Made by a program: the position numbers and the translations under genes
Assembly: GCF_963678975.1 (NCBI RefSeq)
Contig: NC_089281.1
Location: 10,627,277 to 10,691,276 of the forward strand
Reading direction: 5' to 3'
Source of the DNA: Dysidea avara
Taxonomy: Eukaryota > Porifera > Demospongiae > Dictyoceratida > Dysideidae
Length of the DNA: 64,000 bases
Notes under the pieces: model-generated
The model's database searches: none
What the model saw: the letters and a program-made list of their open reading frames with translations, nothing else
What the model was told of the DNA's origin: nothing
Part shown: positions 33,784-46,439 of the stretch, piece after piece
Layout: each line of letters starts with the position of its first letter
Numbering within the stretch: position 1 is the stretch's first letter

Positions 33784-35393
33784 CAAGGGCGGATTTAGGG
33801 GGGGGGGGGTGCTTGGGGGGCTGAAGTATCCCCCTTCCAAAATATTACAATGAGCAAGCTAGGAAGCTTCCAGAAGCTGTAGTACAGGTGCAGTTGCATT
33901 TTATACACATATATGGGTAATGAAAAGATGGAAAGAGCAAGGGGAACAGCTAATCTTATCCAAGAAGTACTAAGAGGGGTTCAAGATTATACTTTTGGAG
34001 TAAGTCTTACCTTAGAAGCTGCTAAAATCGAAATACTCTAATAGAACAGTCAACTACTCTAATAGAACATCCAGCATTAGAATTAGAATTTTCAAGAAGT
34101 TACCAGAGTGTAAGCTGAAATTAAACCTATTCTTCTAGACCTGTGCACTGCTACCCTTACCATTGTACCAAACATCCTGCCATATACCAATCATTTTAGG
34201 TAAAAGATTTATACCTTTAATGTATGTACTAAATTGTATAAACAACATTACTTGAAAATCTATTCTGAAAACAACCTTTTCTGTCAAATAGTTTAAGTGT
34301 TTTCAGGCTCTGCTACAAACTTGATTTTTTGGTTGAAATGCTTCTCTTGCAAGTAAAACAATAGTTTTATATAATAGTGGATTTCTTAGCATTTATAACG
34401 TTCACAAGGCTGTGACATCTGAGAGCTGTTTGTTTTCATTTCCCTTACTTGATGAAATCCCATGCTACATTTATCTAAATCTAGCAGCTTCTGGAGTTTG
34501 CACTATCAAATCCCTTGAAGTTCAATTTTAAGCTCAAATGATACTGCAGCATTTATGTTAATGTCATGATCATTGTGTGCTAAAAAGGGGTTAGTTGTGG
34601 CCAAAAACTAGTTGTATTTGTAGACTAGTTGCAAAACAATTATGGTGATGGATGGATCCATCATTTTAAAAGTTAGATTGAAATATCAACCTGTACCACA
34701 GATCTAGAACAGTGGATATATTGAATCCTGTGTTTGAATTATTCTCCATGACCTTACATTCAATTAACTATACACTCTTTGACATGCAAGCCACTATTAT
34801 ACATTTTCTTAAAATCCAATAGCAAGAAACAGTGTATAGTTCTGTTTTTTTTATTTAAAATTAGTTAAATTATATCCAACTGAACTCATTCATCTTGTAC
34901 CCAAATTATAGCTTCTAGATTCAATCTTGTGATAGCCATTTTCCAAAAATTTCCTGGGGAGTATGCCACCAGAACCCCCTAGCTGGAGAATTTTATACAT
35001 GCTGAGTGCATGTGCACTCCACACACTGGTGAGTCTACTTGCCCTCTCCACTCACACTTACCCTCTCTACTGTTTGGACAGCTAATGTAGTTTGAGCCAT
35101 GACACTGTAAATTAAGCTATACTTCAAAACACTAAATTTGATCATGTGCAGCTGATACCCATACATTTCCACTACTAGTTCTTTAAGATGTTAGACTAAG
35201 ATTGAATTTTATCTCAGTAGGCCAAATTATCAAACTTTTCCTGTTGAGGCATGCCCCCAGACCCCCCCTAGATAGAGCATGCTTTGCACACTAATTGTAT
35301 CAACTTGCACACTAGTTGTGTCAACCATTTTCTTGCCACATATATAAATGTCCATGTTAGCACCCCCCTTCTGAAATCCTAGATTCGCCCCTG
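33784..35393. mobile_element. Non-autonomous hAT-type element, about 1.6 kb
   Basis: The left end CAAGGGCGGATTTAGGGGG and the right end TCCTAGATTCGCCCCTG are inverted with a few mismatches, the CAGGGGCGGAT-type terminus common in hAT elements. GCATTA occurs on both sides of the junctions, but a full 8-bp duplication is not seen. The interior holds a pair of CTCTAATAGAACA motifs (34036-34072) and two hAT-like phrases (GGAGTATGCCACCAGAACCCC and GGCATGCCCCCAGACCCCCC). No transposase. Confidence 0.65.
34029..34072 (+). repeat. Paired CTCTAATAGAACAGTCA motif (representative of many)
   Basis: Two units beginning ACTCTAATAGAACA start 21 bp apart, preceded by ATCGAAAT. The same pair or a close variant occurs on the plus strand at 5300-5370, 6627-6665, 7331-7367, 12055-12115, 12325-12375, 13750-13785 (one clear unit), 17717-18210 (split by a MITE) and 35680-35730. 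On the minus strand it occurs at 15930-15985, 30478-30522, 35948-36030, 40147-40165 (single) and 60628-60675. The core CTCTAATAGAG is itself nearly palindromic. Confidence 0.75.
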
Positions 35394-35399
35394 CATTAG

Positions 35400-38300
35400 A
35401 AGAGCTTTGTTACTTTGATATACTAGTAATCAAAATCAGTTTATTGCTCTGAAATATTAGTTTGAAAGGTAGACATACTGCATCTCCTCCCTCTAGCTAC
35501 TGAAAAACTAAACTTAAAATGTCACCCAGCAACTTCATGCGTAGTAACCAAAGTCTTGCCAGGGCTCCTGTACTGATCCATCAGCACATGGTACCCTTGT
35601 GTCTAGGCCCCTGTATGCTTGTAATGTATATTTTGTCTTAATCATTAAGACGTTTATTCTCTTCATAGAGCAGTAAAAATACTATTTACTCTAATAAAGC
35701 AGTCACGTTGAAATGAAATACTCTAATACAGCAACCAGCTAAATAATTCAAGACTATTTGAAGCTTAAACATCAATGAAAATGGTCTGATACAGCAATGA
35801 ACTGGCAATTCTCAAAAGTATAATAGGGGATTTTTTTGAGCCGGCACTGCTCAAAAGCATAATGCTCAATTTTGGAGCATAATAGCCTCATGCCTACCAA
35901 TTATGCCCAGTTGTATCCCATTATGCTCCAAATATACTCAGTGTCTTGACTACTCTATTAGAGTAATTAATTCATCTGTGAATGTTTTATTAGGATAATT
36001 CAACATGCAGGTTCTAATAGAGTATATTGATCTTTACTAATCTTGTCTTCACAATGTAGCTTTAAATCTGATTTTTACCATGCTTGCACACTATCCCATT
36101 CTGTATACAAAATATGCAGAGTTTCAGCTTCTCTGATTATCAATGTACAAAAATTGTACCTATTATGCTAGCATTATGCTCAATGTTGTTGGCTACCTAT
36201 TATGCCCCAAATTATGCTGGCATAATCAGCACAAGCCTAACTTTGGAGACTCCAGGCTGTGGGGCTCCCCAAAGCCTGTTAAACTATTATTCAACCTTCA
36301 GGTCACTTGTAGCATCAATTTTAAACCTTTTCAACATGTAAATTTTACAGACTCCCTAAAATTCTACTTTATTCTACAGCTATATATTTTATATCATCAG
36401 TACATTGTGCACCCCCGTCAGCTTTAGGATTGCCACTGCTATGATGAGCTGTTGTAACTATTTATTTTCCACTTTATAACTGATCTCATTAATACATGGC
36501 TGTAATCTGTTTGTAAATACTTTATAACTGGTTGAATTGATGCTGACATTTTGTAAGTGCTCTCTATTATTTTGATCTTGAAAGGAGCAAAGACTATGGA
36601 CTCTGTTGAACAACAGTGGAAGGATTCTTGCCTTTTAGTTACTTTTCTGCAATGTTTATATGTACATTTATCTTGACAGTTGGCCATTCTGAGCCTTCTA
36701 TCAAATTCATGTGATCTGTATCAAATAATCAAAATTTGGTGTGGCTACCTATATAAATTGATGTGGGCAGTGATAACAAACAAGGAATAAAATAATGATT
36801 GCCTAACTGATTACAGCCAAGGCTCTGAAGGCCCAGTGTGTCATGGTGTGGCTAAGTTGATTTGTTTTGGCTGGATGGAATCAGTTTGGAGTTGGCATAT
36901 AGTTTGATGCATAAAGCACAATATCTGTACTTATCAAGATTCTCGTTGGGTTGGCAGGGGAGTAGGGAGTGCATGGGTTTCAGGATCCCCCCTTTGAAAT
37001 ATAGATTAGAGCTCAGTGCATCAAGATTGAGGCCCTTAATTTATATAACTGACAATATATATATACAGAATTATCATGTCTTCTCTGGTACTCCTGTACT
37101 ATATATCAGGATGGAAGGTTAGAGTCATCATTTTGTCATTGTACGGCACATCAGTCAATCCCATTCAATTTTTGTCCCTTTAGACTGATCATGAAGTGTG
37201 AGATGGCAGGGAAAGTGACGTGGAAATAGCCTGTCTGCATGGCCCACTCTCCTATATATACTCTTTTGAAACTAATTTTTAACATTAATTTTGTTACAAC
37301 ACACAGTACTCCTGCATTTTGAAATAATATTCCATGAATGTGTGTAAAACATACTTTTTCTGAAAGACTGACTGTTCTATTATTAACCTACAGCCAACAC
37401 TGCAGACTATCTAATCAAATCATTGCTGTACTATACTACAATCTTATAACAGAAGTGTATACTATTTGAATACTTGCCACAAACATGTTATATTGTTGCT
37501 AGTACTTAAGTAAACATGAGATATTAGTTGTGCATAAAGTTAATACAAACATCTTTATACGCAAAAGAATTTAACTGCACATGAATCAATATGAGAATTG
37601 AGTACATGACCATGTACACATTGAAGCCCAAGAGGACAGCACCATAATAATTATACTAACTGTCATGCCAAGCCCCATTCCTTTTTACAAATGTATATGT
37701 AGTGTGTGCATGTACTTGCATGTACTCACATGCACTCATGTAGGAAGTGAGTTATATGGGAATAATCTACACATGCATAGAAACTTCAGACTCCTATATT
37801 ATGCATTATTTTTAAAAAGTATAGATTTACACAATATGGAGGCCACAATCACAGATATACATAAAAATTTAGCCCGTTTGCAAGAACAGGAGGTTAGAAA
37901 TAAAGTGAAGTACTCAAGATCAAAAGAAGATAGGGCAATGCCGATTGTGCCAACTGATTTCCTACTTATGTATCATAATTGGCTCAAGTCTAGTTAATTG
38001 ATGATGCTACAAGGACTGGGGATTAACATTTTCTCATTCCTAGTTGTCCTCTAGCAATCAAGGCCAAAGTTAGATCAATACAACAAGAAATCAACAACAA
38101 CAAAAATCAAAGAGTAGAGATGCATTAGTCTACTATAGTAAGTGACAATTAATATACATGTATGTATGTACATGTGTTATACTATTACTAAATGTTTTGC
38201 TCATTTACTAGCATAATTTCTCCCAGATTAACATACACAAATTAAATGGTTAGGTCATTCAACATCACATTATTGGATGACAATGATTCCTTGTATGCTA

Positions 38301-38490
38301 CAGACAACAGAATGTTGGAGAATAAAATTAGTGTATTCCTTTTCTGATCAGAAGAAAACAATTGTGTAATATAGCAGTTCATCACAGCAAGATCAAGATG
38401 TGTCATTTTAATTCAGTGTAGCAAACTACACACTTGGGTGATAAACTTGGGACAGCTCACCCATGGCACATTGTTGTTATTCCTGACAAC
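35400..38490. other. Gene-free stretch with several decayed repeats
   Basis: Seen here: a LINE-like 3' tail near 35555-35655; paired CTCTAATA motifs at 35680-35730 and 35948-36030; a repeat with GCATAATGCTCAATTTTGGAG and ATTATGCTAGCATTATGCTC between about 35855 and 36235; a CAGGATCCCCCC-type hAT-like phrase near 36980. An open frame at 37665-37997 has a lysine/arginine-rich end but no recognisable family, so I do not call a gene. Confidence 0.4.
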
Positions 38491-38499
38491 TTGGCATTG

Positions 38500-39960
38500 A
38501 TTTGGCAATGAATTTTGTGACCTTGTTCGAGATAATTGTCTCACTCAGTTGGTATCTGCTCCTACACGGCAACATCATTTATTGGATCTGCTTCTTACTA
38601 ATAGACCTAATATGATATCTAATGTGTGTGTTATTGATAATCTACCATCTATACAGATCATGATGCTATTCATTTTACGTTAAATGTTACTGTTTCACTG
38701 GAATCTCCTTGTAAAAGAGTGCTGTATAATTATAAGAGAGCTGATATGTCTGCATTTTTAGAGACCTTATCTCGTGTTCCATGGCATATAATCGAATCTG
38801 CTTCTGATATTGAGGAATCGTGGCAGTTATTTAAGGATCTATTTTTTTCAGTTGTGGATATGACAATACCTTGTGTTAAGTGGAAGAAAAGTAAGTTAAA
38901 GCACTGGTTTTCTCATGAAACTATTCTTTCAATTCGGCAGAAACGACGTTTGTATTTACATATTAAATCATTACCATCTCCTTCACCATCTTTGTTGTCC
39001 AAGTATCATACTCTTTCAAATACTGTTCGCAGAATGACCAGAAGGGATACAAAGTTGACCAATAAGGTTTTCCAAGATTGTTATAAGAACCCTAAAAAGT
39101 TTTGGGCTTGGTTAAATTCTTCCAAGGGTAGACGTGCTCAAATACCGCCTATTACTGTTGCCGGAGTACAGCTAACTGAAACTGTGGCAAAGGCTAAAGA
39201 ATTTAATCAGTATTTTCATTCTGTTTTTACCAAAGAAATGATACCAGCTTAAGGCAGTCACTTAGGTTTTCCAGGCCTCTCCTATCAACTGTTAGCTTTT
39301 CACCCCAAGAAGTGTTTGCTCAGTTAAGTTCGATTGACATCTCTAAGGCTTGTGGTCCTGATGCAATACCTGGATTCCGTAAGGGTTGTTCAACTTCCCA
39401 TTTATTGTTACAGGTTGTGCATGATTGGGCAAACGCACTTAATTCTCGGAGCAGTTCTCATTGTTTACTGCAAAAGCATTTGACAGTGTACCTCATCAGC
39501 GTGTTTTGCTAATGTTTGGGGATTCATGGTGACCTATTAAAGTGGCTCAACTATTATCTTACTAATCATTTTCAACGCGTGATGATAAATGGACAGTTCT
39601 CTGAGTGGCTACCTGTGTTGTCTGGAGTCTCTCAAGGGTCTATTTTAGGACCTCTGCTATTTATACTGTATATTGATGATCTCCATGTTGTAGTTAAGTC
39701 ATCCTCTTTGAAAGTATATCCTTTTTGATGTGTTGACGACTCCTGTTAATCATTTTAAGCTAAAACTGAAACGTTTTTCGTTTTTAAATTCTACTGTAAC
39801 TTTCGTCTTATTGTTTGCGTGTGTGTTTGTTTTGTAGCTGTTTGTTTGGTATAGTTGTATGTTGTGTGTAATTTTTGTGGGGAAGCACCCTGTACAGGCT
39901 TATGCCTTTTGTGTGACCCCTGTCATTGACAAAAATTGATAAAAATAAATTTAAAAAATA
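38500..39960 (+). mobile_element. Internally deleted LINE (CR1/Jockey-like)
   Basis: From left to right: an endonuclease C-terminal part near 38525-38670 (TQLVSAPTRQHHLLDLLLTN), a 177-residue linker frame 38719-39252, the start of the reverse transcriptase (39255-39380, IDISKACGPDAIPG), then directly RKGCSTSHLLLQVVHDW, then [14 protein letters not shown] and the catalytic-region block [14 protein letters not shown] with YIDDL (to about 39700). Between GPDAIPG and RKGCSTS a normal element has many more residues, so a deletion is present, and another follows YIDDL. The 3' end has a GTTTGTTTTG-rich untranslated part and an A/T tail with AAATTGATTGATAG. Dead copy. Confidence 0.85.
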
Positions 39961-40619
39961 AATTGATTGATAGCTAGGGCAACAGTTCCTTTGACATAGC
40001 TTTGTGCAGGGGTTAACTTTCTCTCACTTCACTTCTGGGAACTGATAATGGAAAATTTGAAATCTATTTACTAAATTTGAACTGTTTTAAATCATTCTTC
40101 CAACTCTCCATTTATACAAGCAGTCTATTGTAGATCTCTCTGCATGTTCTATTAGAGTATAATCTTTAGGCTATTAATGTTGTGTTTAAGCCATGCATGC
40201 ATTTCTGCATCAATTCCACATGCAAAATGAGCAACATTATGTAGAAAATACAAAAGCACACCACACAACTATATATTTATTATTGCCATAATAGCAGTAG
40301 GTCTGTGGTATGCTCACAATCTTGTTCATCAAGTAATACAGTACCTCTTATTGTGTAACTACCATATACAAATAGTCATTGGTGGGAAAATTTCTTTCTA
40401 ATCCTACTATCAAAATCACTAGCGTTGTCACCATCATAAAACACTTCTTTTACAAACACATGAAAATATCATTAACTTAGGAGAGTTCACTACAAGTACA
40501 GTAATGCCTTCACTGGTCACTGATCTCACACACAACACTACATGTACCAGTCCACCATGAGCTGACAATGAACTCATAAAATTGTCTGAGATATTTGTAT
40601 CTTGAGACTTAATAAATAT

Positions 40620-41310
40620 CTATTGTAGATTTTGGTTAAGAAAAATAGATGAAAGTGAACGAGGAAGCTTAACAAGCTTATTATAATATTTCAAATACCT
40701 GAGATCTCCACAACTAGCTATAAGATGGTCCACACCAACATGTAGAGGATGATGACCAACAGTTAACACACAATGGTGAAGTGAAGGAAATTGGGATAAC
40801 AATGGCACAATATCACCAACAGCACTTACCACAACTTTGAACAGCATTGCAGTGCTTTTAATCCAGAATGTAACAACATACACCAATCAATTGTTAAGTG
40901 AGTCAACTTCATGTCACTCAGTATTTCCCACAATTGAAAATGGTTCTCCACCTCTGTAACTGGTATGTCCATCAAGTTTAGTCCTTGTAGGCTGTGACAG
41001 TGACTAGCAATAGTACATAGGCCTTAGCTTGTAAGTTAACTATTAGATCTTAAATCAAGTCTACGTAAGTTAGGACACAAAACAGCTAATCGTTGCATGT
41101 GTGGATAAATGTGATGCATCAAAGTCAGTCATAAAATCAAGACTGGTAATACAATAATTCAACTGATCTGTCTTCATGATGCTATTCATTGTCTGCAGTT
41201 TTGCCCTGCATATTCTTGTCTTACCACCACAACTACAATCTGTCAGTAGTAACACTTTCTTTAGCCCTACTGATTCAAAGTTGTTGCAGCTCACTTATGG
41301 AAGACTAGAA
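40620..41310 (-). pseudogene. Possible decayed leucine-rich-repeat gene fragment
   Basis: Two minus-strand frames (41294-41070 and 40886-40620) have a loose LRR or F-box/LRR texture: SCNNFESVGLKKVLLLTDCS, then LSQFPSLHHCVLTVG and LIASCGDLRYLKYYNKLVKL. Stops and frame changes separate them. The similarity is by eye and weak; they could be unrelated noise. Confidence 0.3.
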
Positions 41311-41469
41311 GTTTCACTAAACTCTAACTGAAAGATTGGTGCTATAGCAAAAAGGTTCATTGAAGTTTTTATACTTTTGTACAATTTGAAGTGACTGACA
41401 TGGCTAGGAAATGATTTAGAGTTTGAATTGAGCCAGTTAAGTATCATGTTCTCATAAAAGAAAGGATAT

Positions 41470-41645
41470 ATATATTCCTTACTTTGGCCCCTTTTCTGTT
41501 ACACCTTATCAGTCAGTCAGTAAGTCAAGTCACTAGGTCTAAGTCCTTGAAATTAGGTTAGGTAATCCTAAGGCTGCAGTACATGTTGCTGTCAGACCTT
41601 CAGTGCTGGTCACTGTAAAGTGCTAATAATAATAATAATAATATA
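41470..41645 (+). mobile_element. SINE copy, 5'-truncated, with AATAAT tail
   Basis: TACTTTGGCCCCTTTTCTGT through TCCTTGAAATTAGG, CCTAAGGCTGCAG and TTCAGTGCTGGTCACTGTAA, then an AATAATAAT tail, match the minus-strand SINE at 22840-23110. The tRNA-like head is missing here. Confidence 0.7.
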
Positions 41646-42381
41646 GTCGTTTCGCATATCCCAAATCAAGAGTAAGGGTTTGCGATATGAAACCATTGGA
41701 CATCCAATATTTAAACCATATATTAACAGATTCACTACATTGCGAACGAAAATAATGTCTGGCTATTCTCTTATCCAATCTGATTGTTAGTTCTTTAAGG
41801 TTTATACCTGCACACAGTGAATATAGAAGCTGCGTAATCCCACTGGATATCCAGCCTCTGTAGACAACCCAAGTGTTGTACAACTTGTTCTATTTGCTCA
41901 GGGTCCAACTTGCAATTGGTCGTTGGTATACTCAAGCTCAACATTGCTACAATGTTTGGTCATTTTCACAAGTGTTGCTGGTGTCACGTGATCAGGGAAA
42001 GAAGCTTGATAGCTACTCCACACACCCTCAATACACTATTAACACAACGTTCATCACCAGAGTGGTAATAAGGCCACACAAACTCACTCCACAGTGATGG
42101 TATTTCGCACACAGTTCATAGTCTGTTGGAGACACATCGTCGTACGTCCACACGTTCACGTGCTGTTAAAAATGACATGATATGAACTATTAACTCTGTT
42201 GGAAGAGCCTGCAGGTGCCTCATCAGCCTCCCCTAATAAAATAATTGCACACACTTAACATTATGTATGTTCAAAACTTAAAAAAGAGGATGAATAATAA
42301 AGATATCATGCTGCACTCATTACAGGAATATTTTGATGGTGTACTCTCCCATACAGAAAGAGTGCATGCTGTAGTGTTAGG

Positions 42382-42676
42382 GGTGGCACTCCAATATACC
42401 CTGTACTCCCACCTTCATCCTCGGTCAATGTTGTCAAACTTGAAAAATAAGCCTTGATCCTTGACTTACATTAAAATCCATGCTCAACTCTTGACCAAAT
42501 TTTTGTACATTTTCGTAAAAAAAATTATAAGTTATGTTAAGTATTAATTGTGGCATTCACTTTACAATCAAACTTGTCTTTTGACCTACACTGTATTGCA
42601 AATTTCTTGCTTGACTTTTGACTTTCGTTTTGACCGAGGACGAAGATCAGAGTACAGGATATATTGGAGTGCCACC
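42382..42676. mobile_element. MITE with GGTGGCACTCCAATATA ends
   Basis: GGTGGCACTCCAATATACCC at the left pairs with the complement of GGATATATTGGAGTGCCACC at the right. The pairing continues through CTGTACTC, and CTTGACCAAA and CTTTTGACC phrases lie inside. Length is 295 bp, with no coding capacity and no clear target duplication. Confidence 0.65.
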
Positions 42677-43890
42677 ACCTTGTAATGCTTGGTGTCTGCT
42701 AAAAAATCTGCAGGTTTTTGTAGTACGCGTTTTTTACCCAATGTATTTCAATGAGGTATTTCTCAAAAACAGAATTAGCTATGCAAACTAGTTGGGATTT
42801 TGTTCAGCGGGTCACATATATAGAAACTGTGCTAAGCCTGTAGTAAACTTCCACAAAGGTAAGCTTTGCACTGAGGCTGCTTGAAATACAGGAGTCATGA
42901 CTCTCTACAGCTTTTTATTGCTTCCAAATAAATACACTTCAGACTGTAATACAACATAGCTTAAGGAGAGAAAACTGTCACTCTATGGTCGTCAAAATGC
43001 ATGAGTACGATATAATTACCTTAACAGAAGAGTGAGTGACTGTAACAAAGCTATTTGATACAAGTACACAAAAAAATTGGAATTTTATTCAACTAGAGTA
43101 GGGACCATAACACATCGATAAAAGTACTGATCAGTAGTAATGACTTGTGGCTAGCTATTCAGCTAGGGCTGGTGTCAAAGGCTCTGGCATGTAGGTAATT
43201 TGTTTATGGCTTGTGGTGACCACGAGCAAATCCTAGACAAACAGTGATGGTTGAAGCACAAGCCCACCTGTCTGATTGGTAGCTTTGACTTGTGGCATGT
43301 GTACTGTGTAGCTTTGCAAGCACAAATTTTGTTGAATTATGCACATTCAAGTGTATAAATTGTAGAACTCTAGAGTAATAAATTATGGTAGTTGTCCGAC
43401 TATCAAGCACTGAGTAGCTATGTAGACCCGGTACTATTAGAAAATGGTACGCATTTGATTTTTGGAGCATGATGCTTTAAAATCCACTAGGAGATCTGCT
43501 AGCAGGTTCCCTGCAGTGGGTGGCCAGTCAAAGTTCAGCTTGCTACCATAGTTGCAGCCTTAACACCTTGTAATGTGATAGATAATGCATGGAAAACGTC
43601 CTTTTAGCTATTACTTGGTGTTTATCTATGCATGATTGCAGTATAGCGGAATGCCTATTTGCAATTGATTGATTGCATCATTCAGTACTGCTGCTATGCA
43701 CTTTCCAAATGCTTACAAACTTATTAGACAGGATCAGAAAAATAAAATTTAAGAAGGATGTGTATAAATACAAGAAAACCTGTAACTTGAAAGCCAATAC
43801 CGAAGCTTCGAATGTTCAAACATTTTATTAGCGAATGTTTGAAGGTAAATTTCAATATTCGTCCCAGCTCTATTATAGAGTGTATTCCTT

Positions 43891-45216
43891 GGGCGTAATG
43901 TATTTCACAGACTGGACTCATGAACTGGACTCACGGACTGAGCTGGAAACAGCTTTTAAACAATAATCCAGGAATTATCCATCTCTTGCAGCACTGAAGA
44001 CACTACTATCGAGCTACAACTGCTGGTACTGCTCTTCCTTACAAGTCATGGCACTAGCGCATGTACTAATTAATTAGAATACACTTACCATACAAGGTCT
44101 CACACAGTGGGCATGAGTCTCACTCATCTGCATGCGATCTCATGCTCACATGCGCAAAACTGCTAATCTCACGCATTGCAGAGTGGCTATACTCTTCTCA
44201 ACATTTGTCATCAATCACAAGCTCCAAGTTCAACTAATTGCGCTTATAACTGAATACAGTAATTATGCTTAAAGACGCTTACTTCTATTTTAAAACAATA
44301 AATAGCACTAAAAAGTAGCTACGTAGGCATTATACAGGCTAGCTTACAAGGATGGAGTGTGTGGCAGTACTACCATTCATTGTGTGATGGGTTCTATCTG
44401 AAGTTGACAGCTACTAATGAGACTGACATGAAGTGACCGCAGCTGAATTTGAGGGAAAATAAATGAAGCTAGTTTAGCTATCCACCTGCACTAATATAAT
44501 AGATACATTAAGTTTATGCACTATGAGAAACTACCAGTTAATATGCATTACACCATTATATCCTGTAAATGACAATTACTCTATTAACTTGTATGTTGCT
44601 TTGTGCATGGTAAGTTTTGTACAGAGCCTTCCTAAGATAACAATGTTCTGTGGTACATTAATAAATTTACATCTGGTCATGCAGGGCAATCTCACTGCCA
44701 AGTGATTGTGAACCTAGGCATCTCTGCATGGCGTACCAGCAGTGATAAAGCGTGATAGAGGCTATTGTTGTAGCATAGATGTTTTCTTCTGTTGCTTTAG
44801 CACTAATGTTAGGGCTGTAGGTCAAGATGAACCAATAATTATTCTTAGCAGGTAGACCACCGTGTGGTCGAGGTGATGAGGCTATGCAAATAAACTGGCT
44901 CATCACTACAGCCCTGACACCAGTGCTAGCAACAAAGGAAAACATGTACGCTACAACAATAACCTCTATCACGCTTTATCACTGCTAGTACATGTGTATC
45001 GTAAGTATGTTTTAATTAATTAGTGCACATTCTAGTTCCACGACTTGTAAGGAAGAGCAGTACCAGCAGTTGTAACTCGATAGCGGTGTCCCCAGTGTTG
45101 CAAGAGATGGATAATACCTAGATTATTGGTTAAAAGCTGTCAGTCCATAAGTCCAGTCTGTGAGTCCAGTCTGTGAGTCCAGTCTATGAGTCCACTTCGC
45201 GAAATACATTATACCC
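43891..45216. mobile_element. Foldback element with about 200-bp arms
   Basis: The left arm (43891 to about 44085) starts GGGCGTAATGTATTTC. The right arm (about 45005-45216) ends with the near complement GAAATACATTATACCC. Both hold runs of GACTGGACTCA or its complement, AATTATCCATCTCTTGCA, and CTGCTGGTACTGCTCTTCC. A second, smaller palindrome (44738-44986) lies between the arms. No transposase and no certain target duplication. Confidence 0.7.
44738..44986. mobile_element. Palindromic MITE nested in the 43.9-45.2 kb foldback
   Basis: AGCAGTGATAAAGCGTGATA at the left pairs with TATCACGCTTTATCACTGCT at the right. The arms continue through GAGG(C)TATTGTTGTAGC and, further in, ATGAACCAATAATTATTC and GGTCGAGGTGATGAGG. 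Length is 249 bp. Confidence 0.75.
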
Positions 45217-45454
45217 CTGCTATTTGTGATTTAAGTGTCTTTAGCACACCTAGTAAAACAATTGTACACGTTTAATATTCAAATTTCAATAGACAGCTGT
45301 GCAAAAGAAAAAATATATTAAGCTGCACACATTACAAAGAATTTAATTGATTTCATCCAAGCAAATTACATTTTGTTGTGATGATGTAGTTGGTGGTACT
45401 AAAACAAACAATTATTAACATTATGTTCCAACAGCAAAATCAAGTTGTATGAAG

Positions 45455-46200
45455 ATATACTAATGGACATTTAATCCTATTTCAGTCAGGGAGGTTGCAT
45501 ACACCTGAAGATATATACTAGTGGACATTTAATCTCTAATTCGGTTTGAAATGATTAAATGTCCATTAGTATACTTCAGGTACATGTAGGTGACTTCCCT
45601 TGTTTTCCTTGATCTTAATTTTTACTTGTACTTGTTTGTTTACTTTTTGTCACATTATTATAACTGGTAAACATGCATGTGTTGCATTAGGAGAATGGCG
45701 CACATTGTCTGAGTTTGTTTTTTTGTTTTTAGCTATGTTCAGCCCATTACACAGTGTTACAAACAAATTAAGAACACTACGAGAAAGACATCTGTAATCA
45801 ATCCAGTCACAACAGAAAACTCGGACAAATTCTGTTACAAGTGTGTGGGGAAACAATCCTGCAGTACTACTGCAAATTGACAACTTGTGCTATCAGCAAA
45901 GATAATTGGGACATAAAGGCCGGAGGACACAGGTAAGTCCATGAAGCATTGCATTGTACAGGTGTATGTTCTGCGGTATATCAACAGGCTGAAGCAACGT
46001 CATATAGTGAAAAAAATCAAGCCCATAGTCTTAACCGATATCAACTTACACTTGTCTGAAGGCATCAATCAGTCAGGCAGTCGGTCAGTAGAAAATTTCA
46101 CTGAATATTTTTTCTTGTGTTAATACTGCTAAGGTTCCATGCAGGTATTGTGAGGCTGGTTTTAGGGTGATATTTTTAGCCAGAAAAGTTCATGATCCTT
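45455..46200 (+). repeat. Composite repeat family A, copy 5
   Basis: It shows the hairpin GGACATTTAATCTCTAATTC with its partner GATTAAATGTCC, the TTATAACTGGTAAAC block, the exon-like segment (about 45785-45930) ending in GGACACAGGTAAGTCC, CTTGTCTGAAGGCATC, and the tail GCTGGTTTTAGGGTGATATT with a worn CATGATCC end. Confidence 0.55.
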
Positions 46201-46439
46201 TTGGTCTGTATGATTGCACACTTGTAAATTGTGTACAAAATCTCTCAGTCAGTAAGATGTAAAATTATTAAACTATAGTATGCACATACCTGTGGAGTCA
46301 GCTGGTGATAGTGGTTGATCTACAGTGGTGAAAACAAACTATATTACACACTTGTGAGAATTTTGCATTAGTATAAGATACAAAAGTAGCTTTAAAACAG
46401 ACTGGCTAGGCTACATAGTAAATTGTGCTCTAACTTTCA

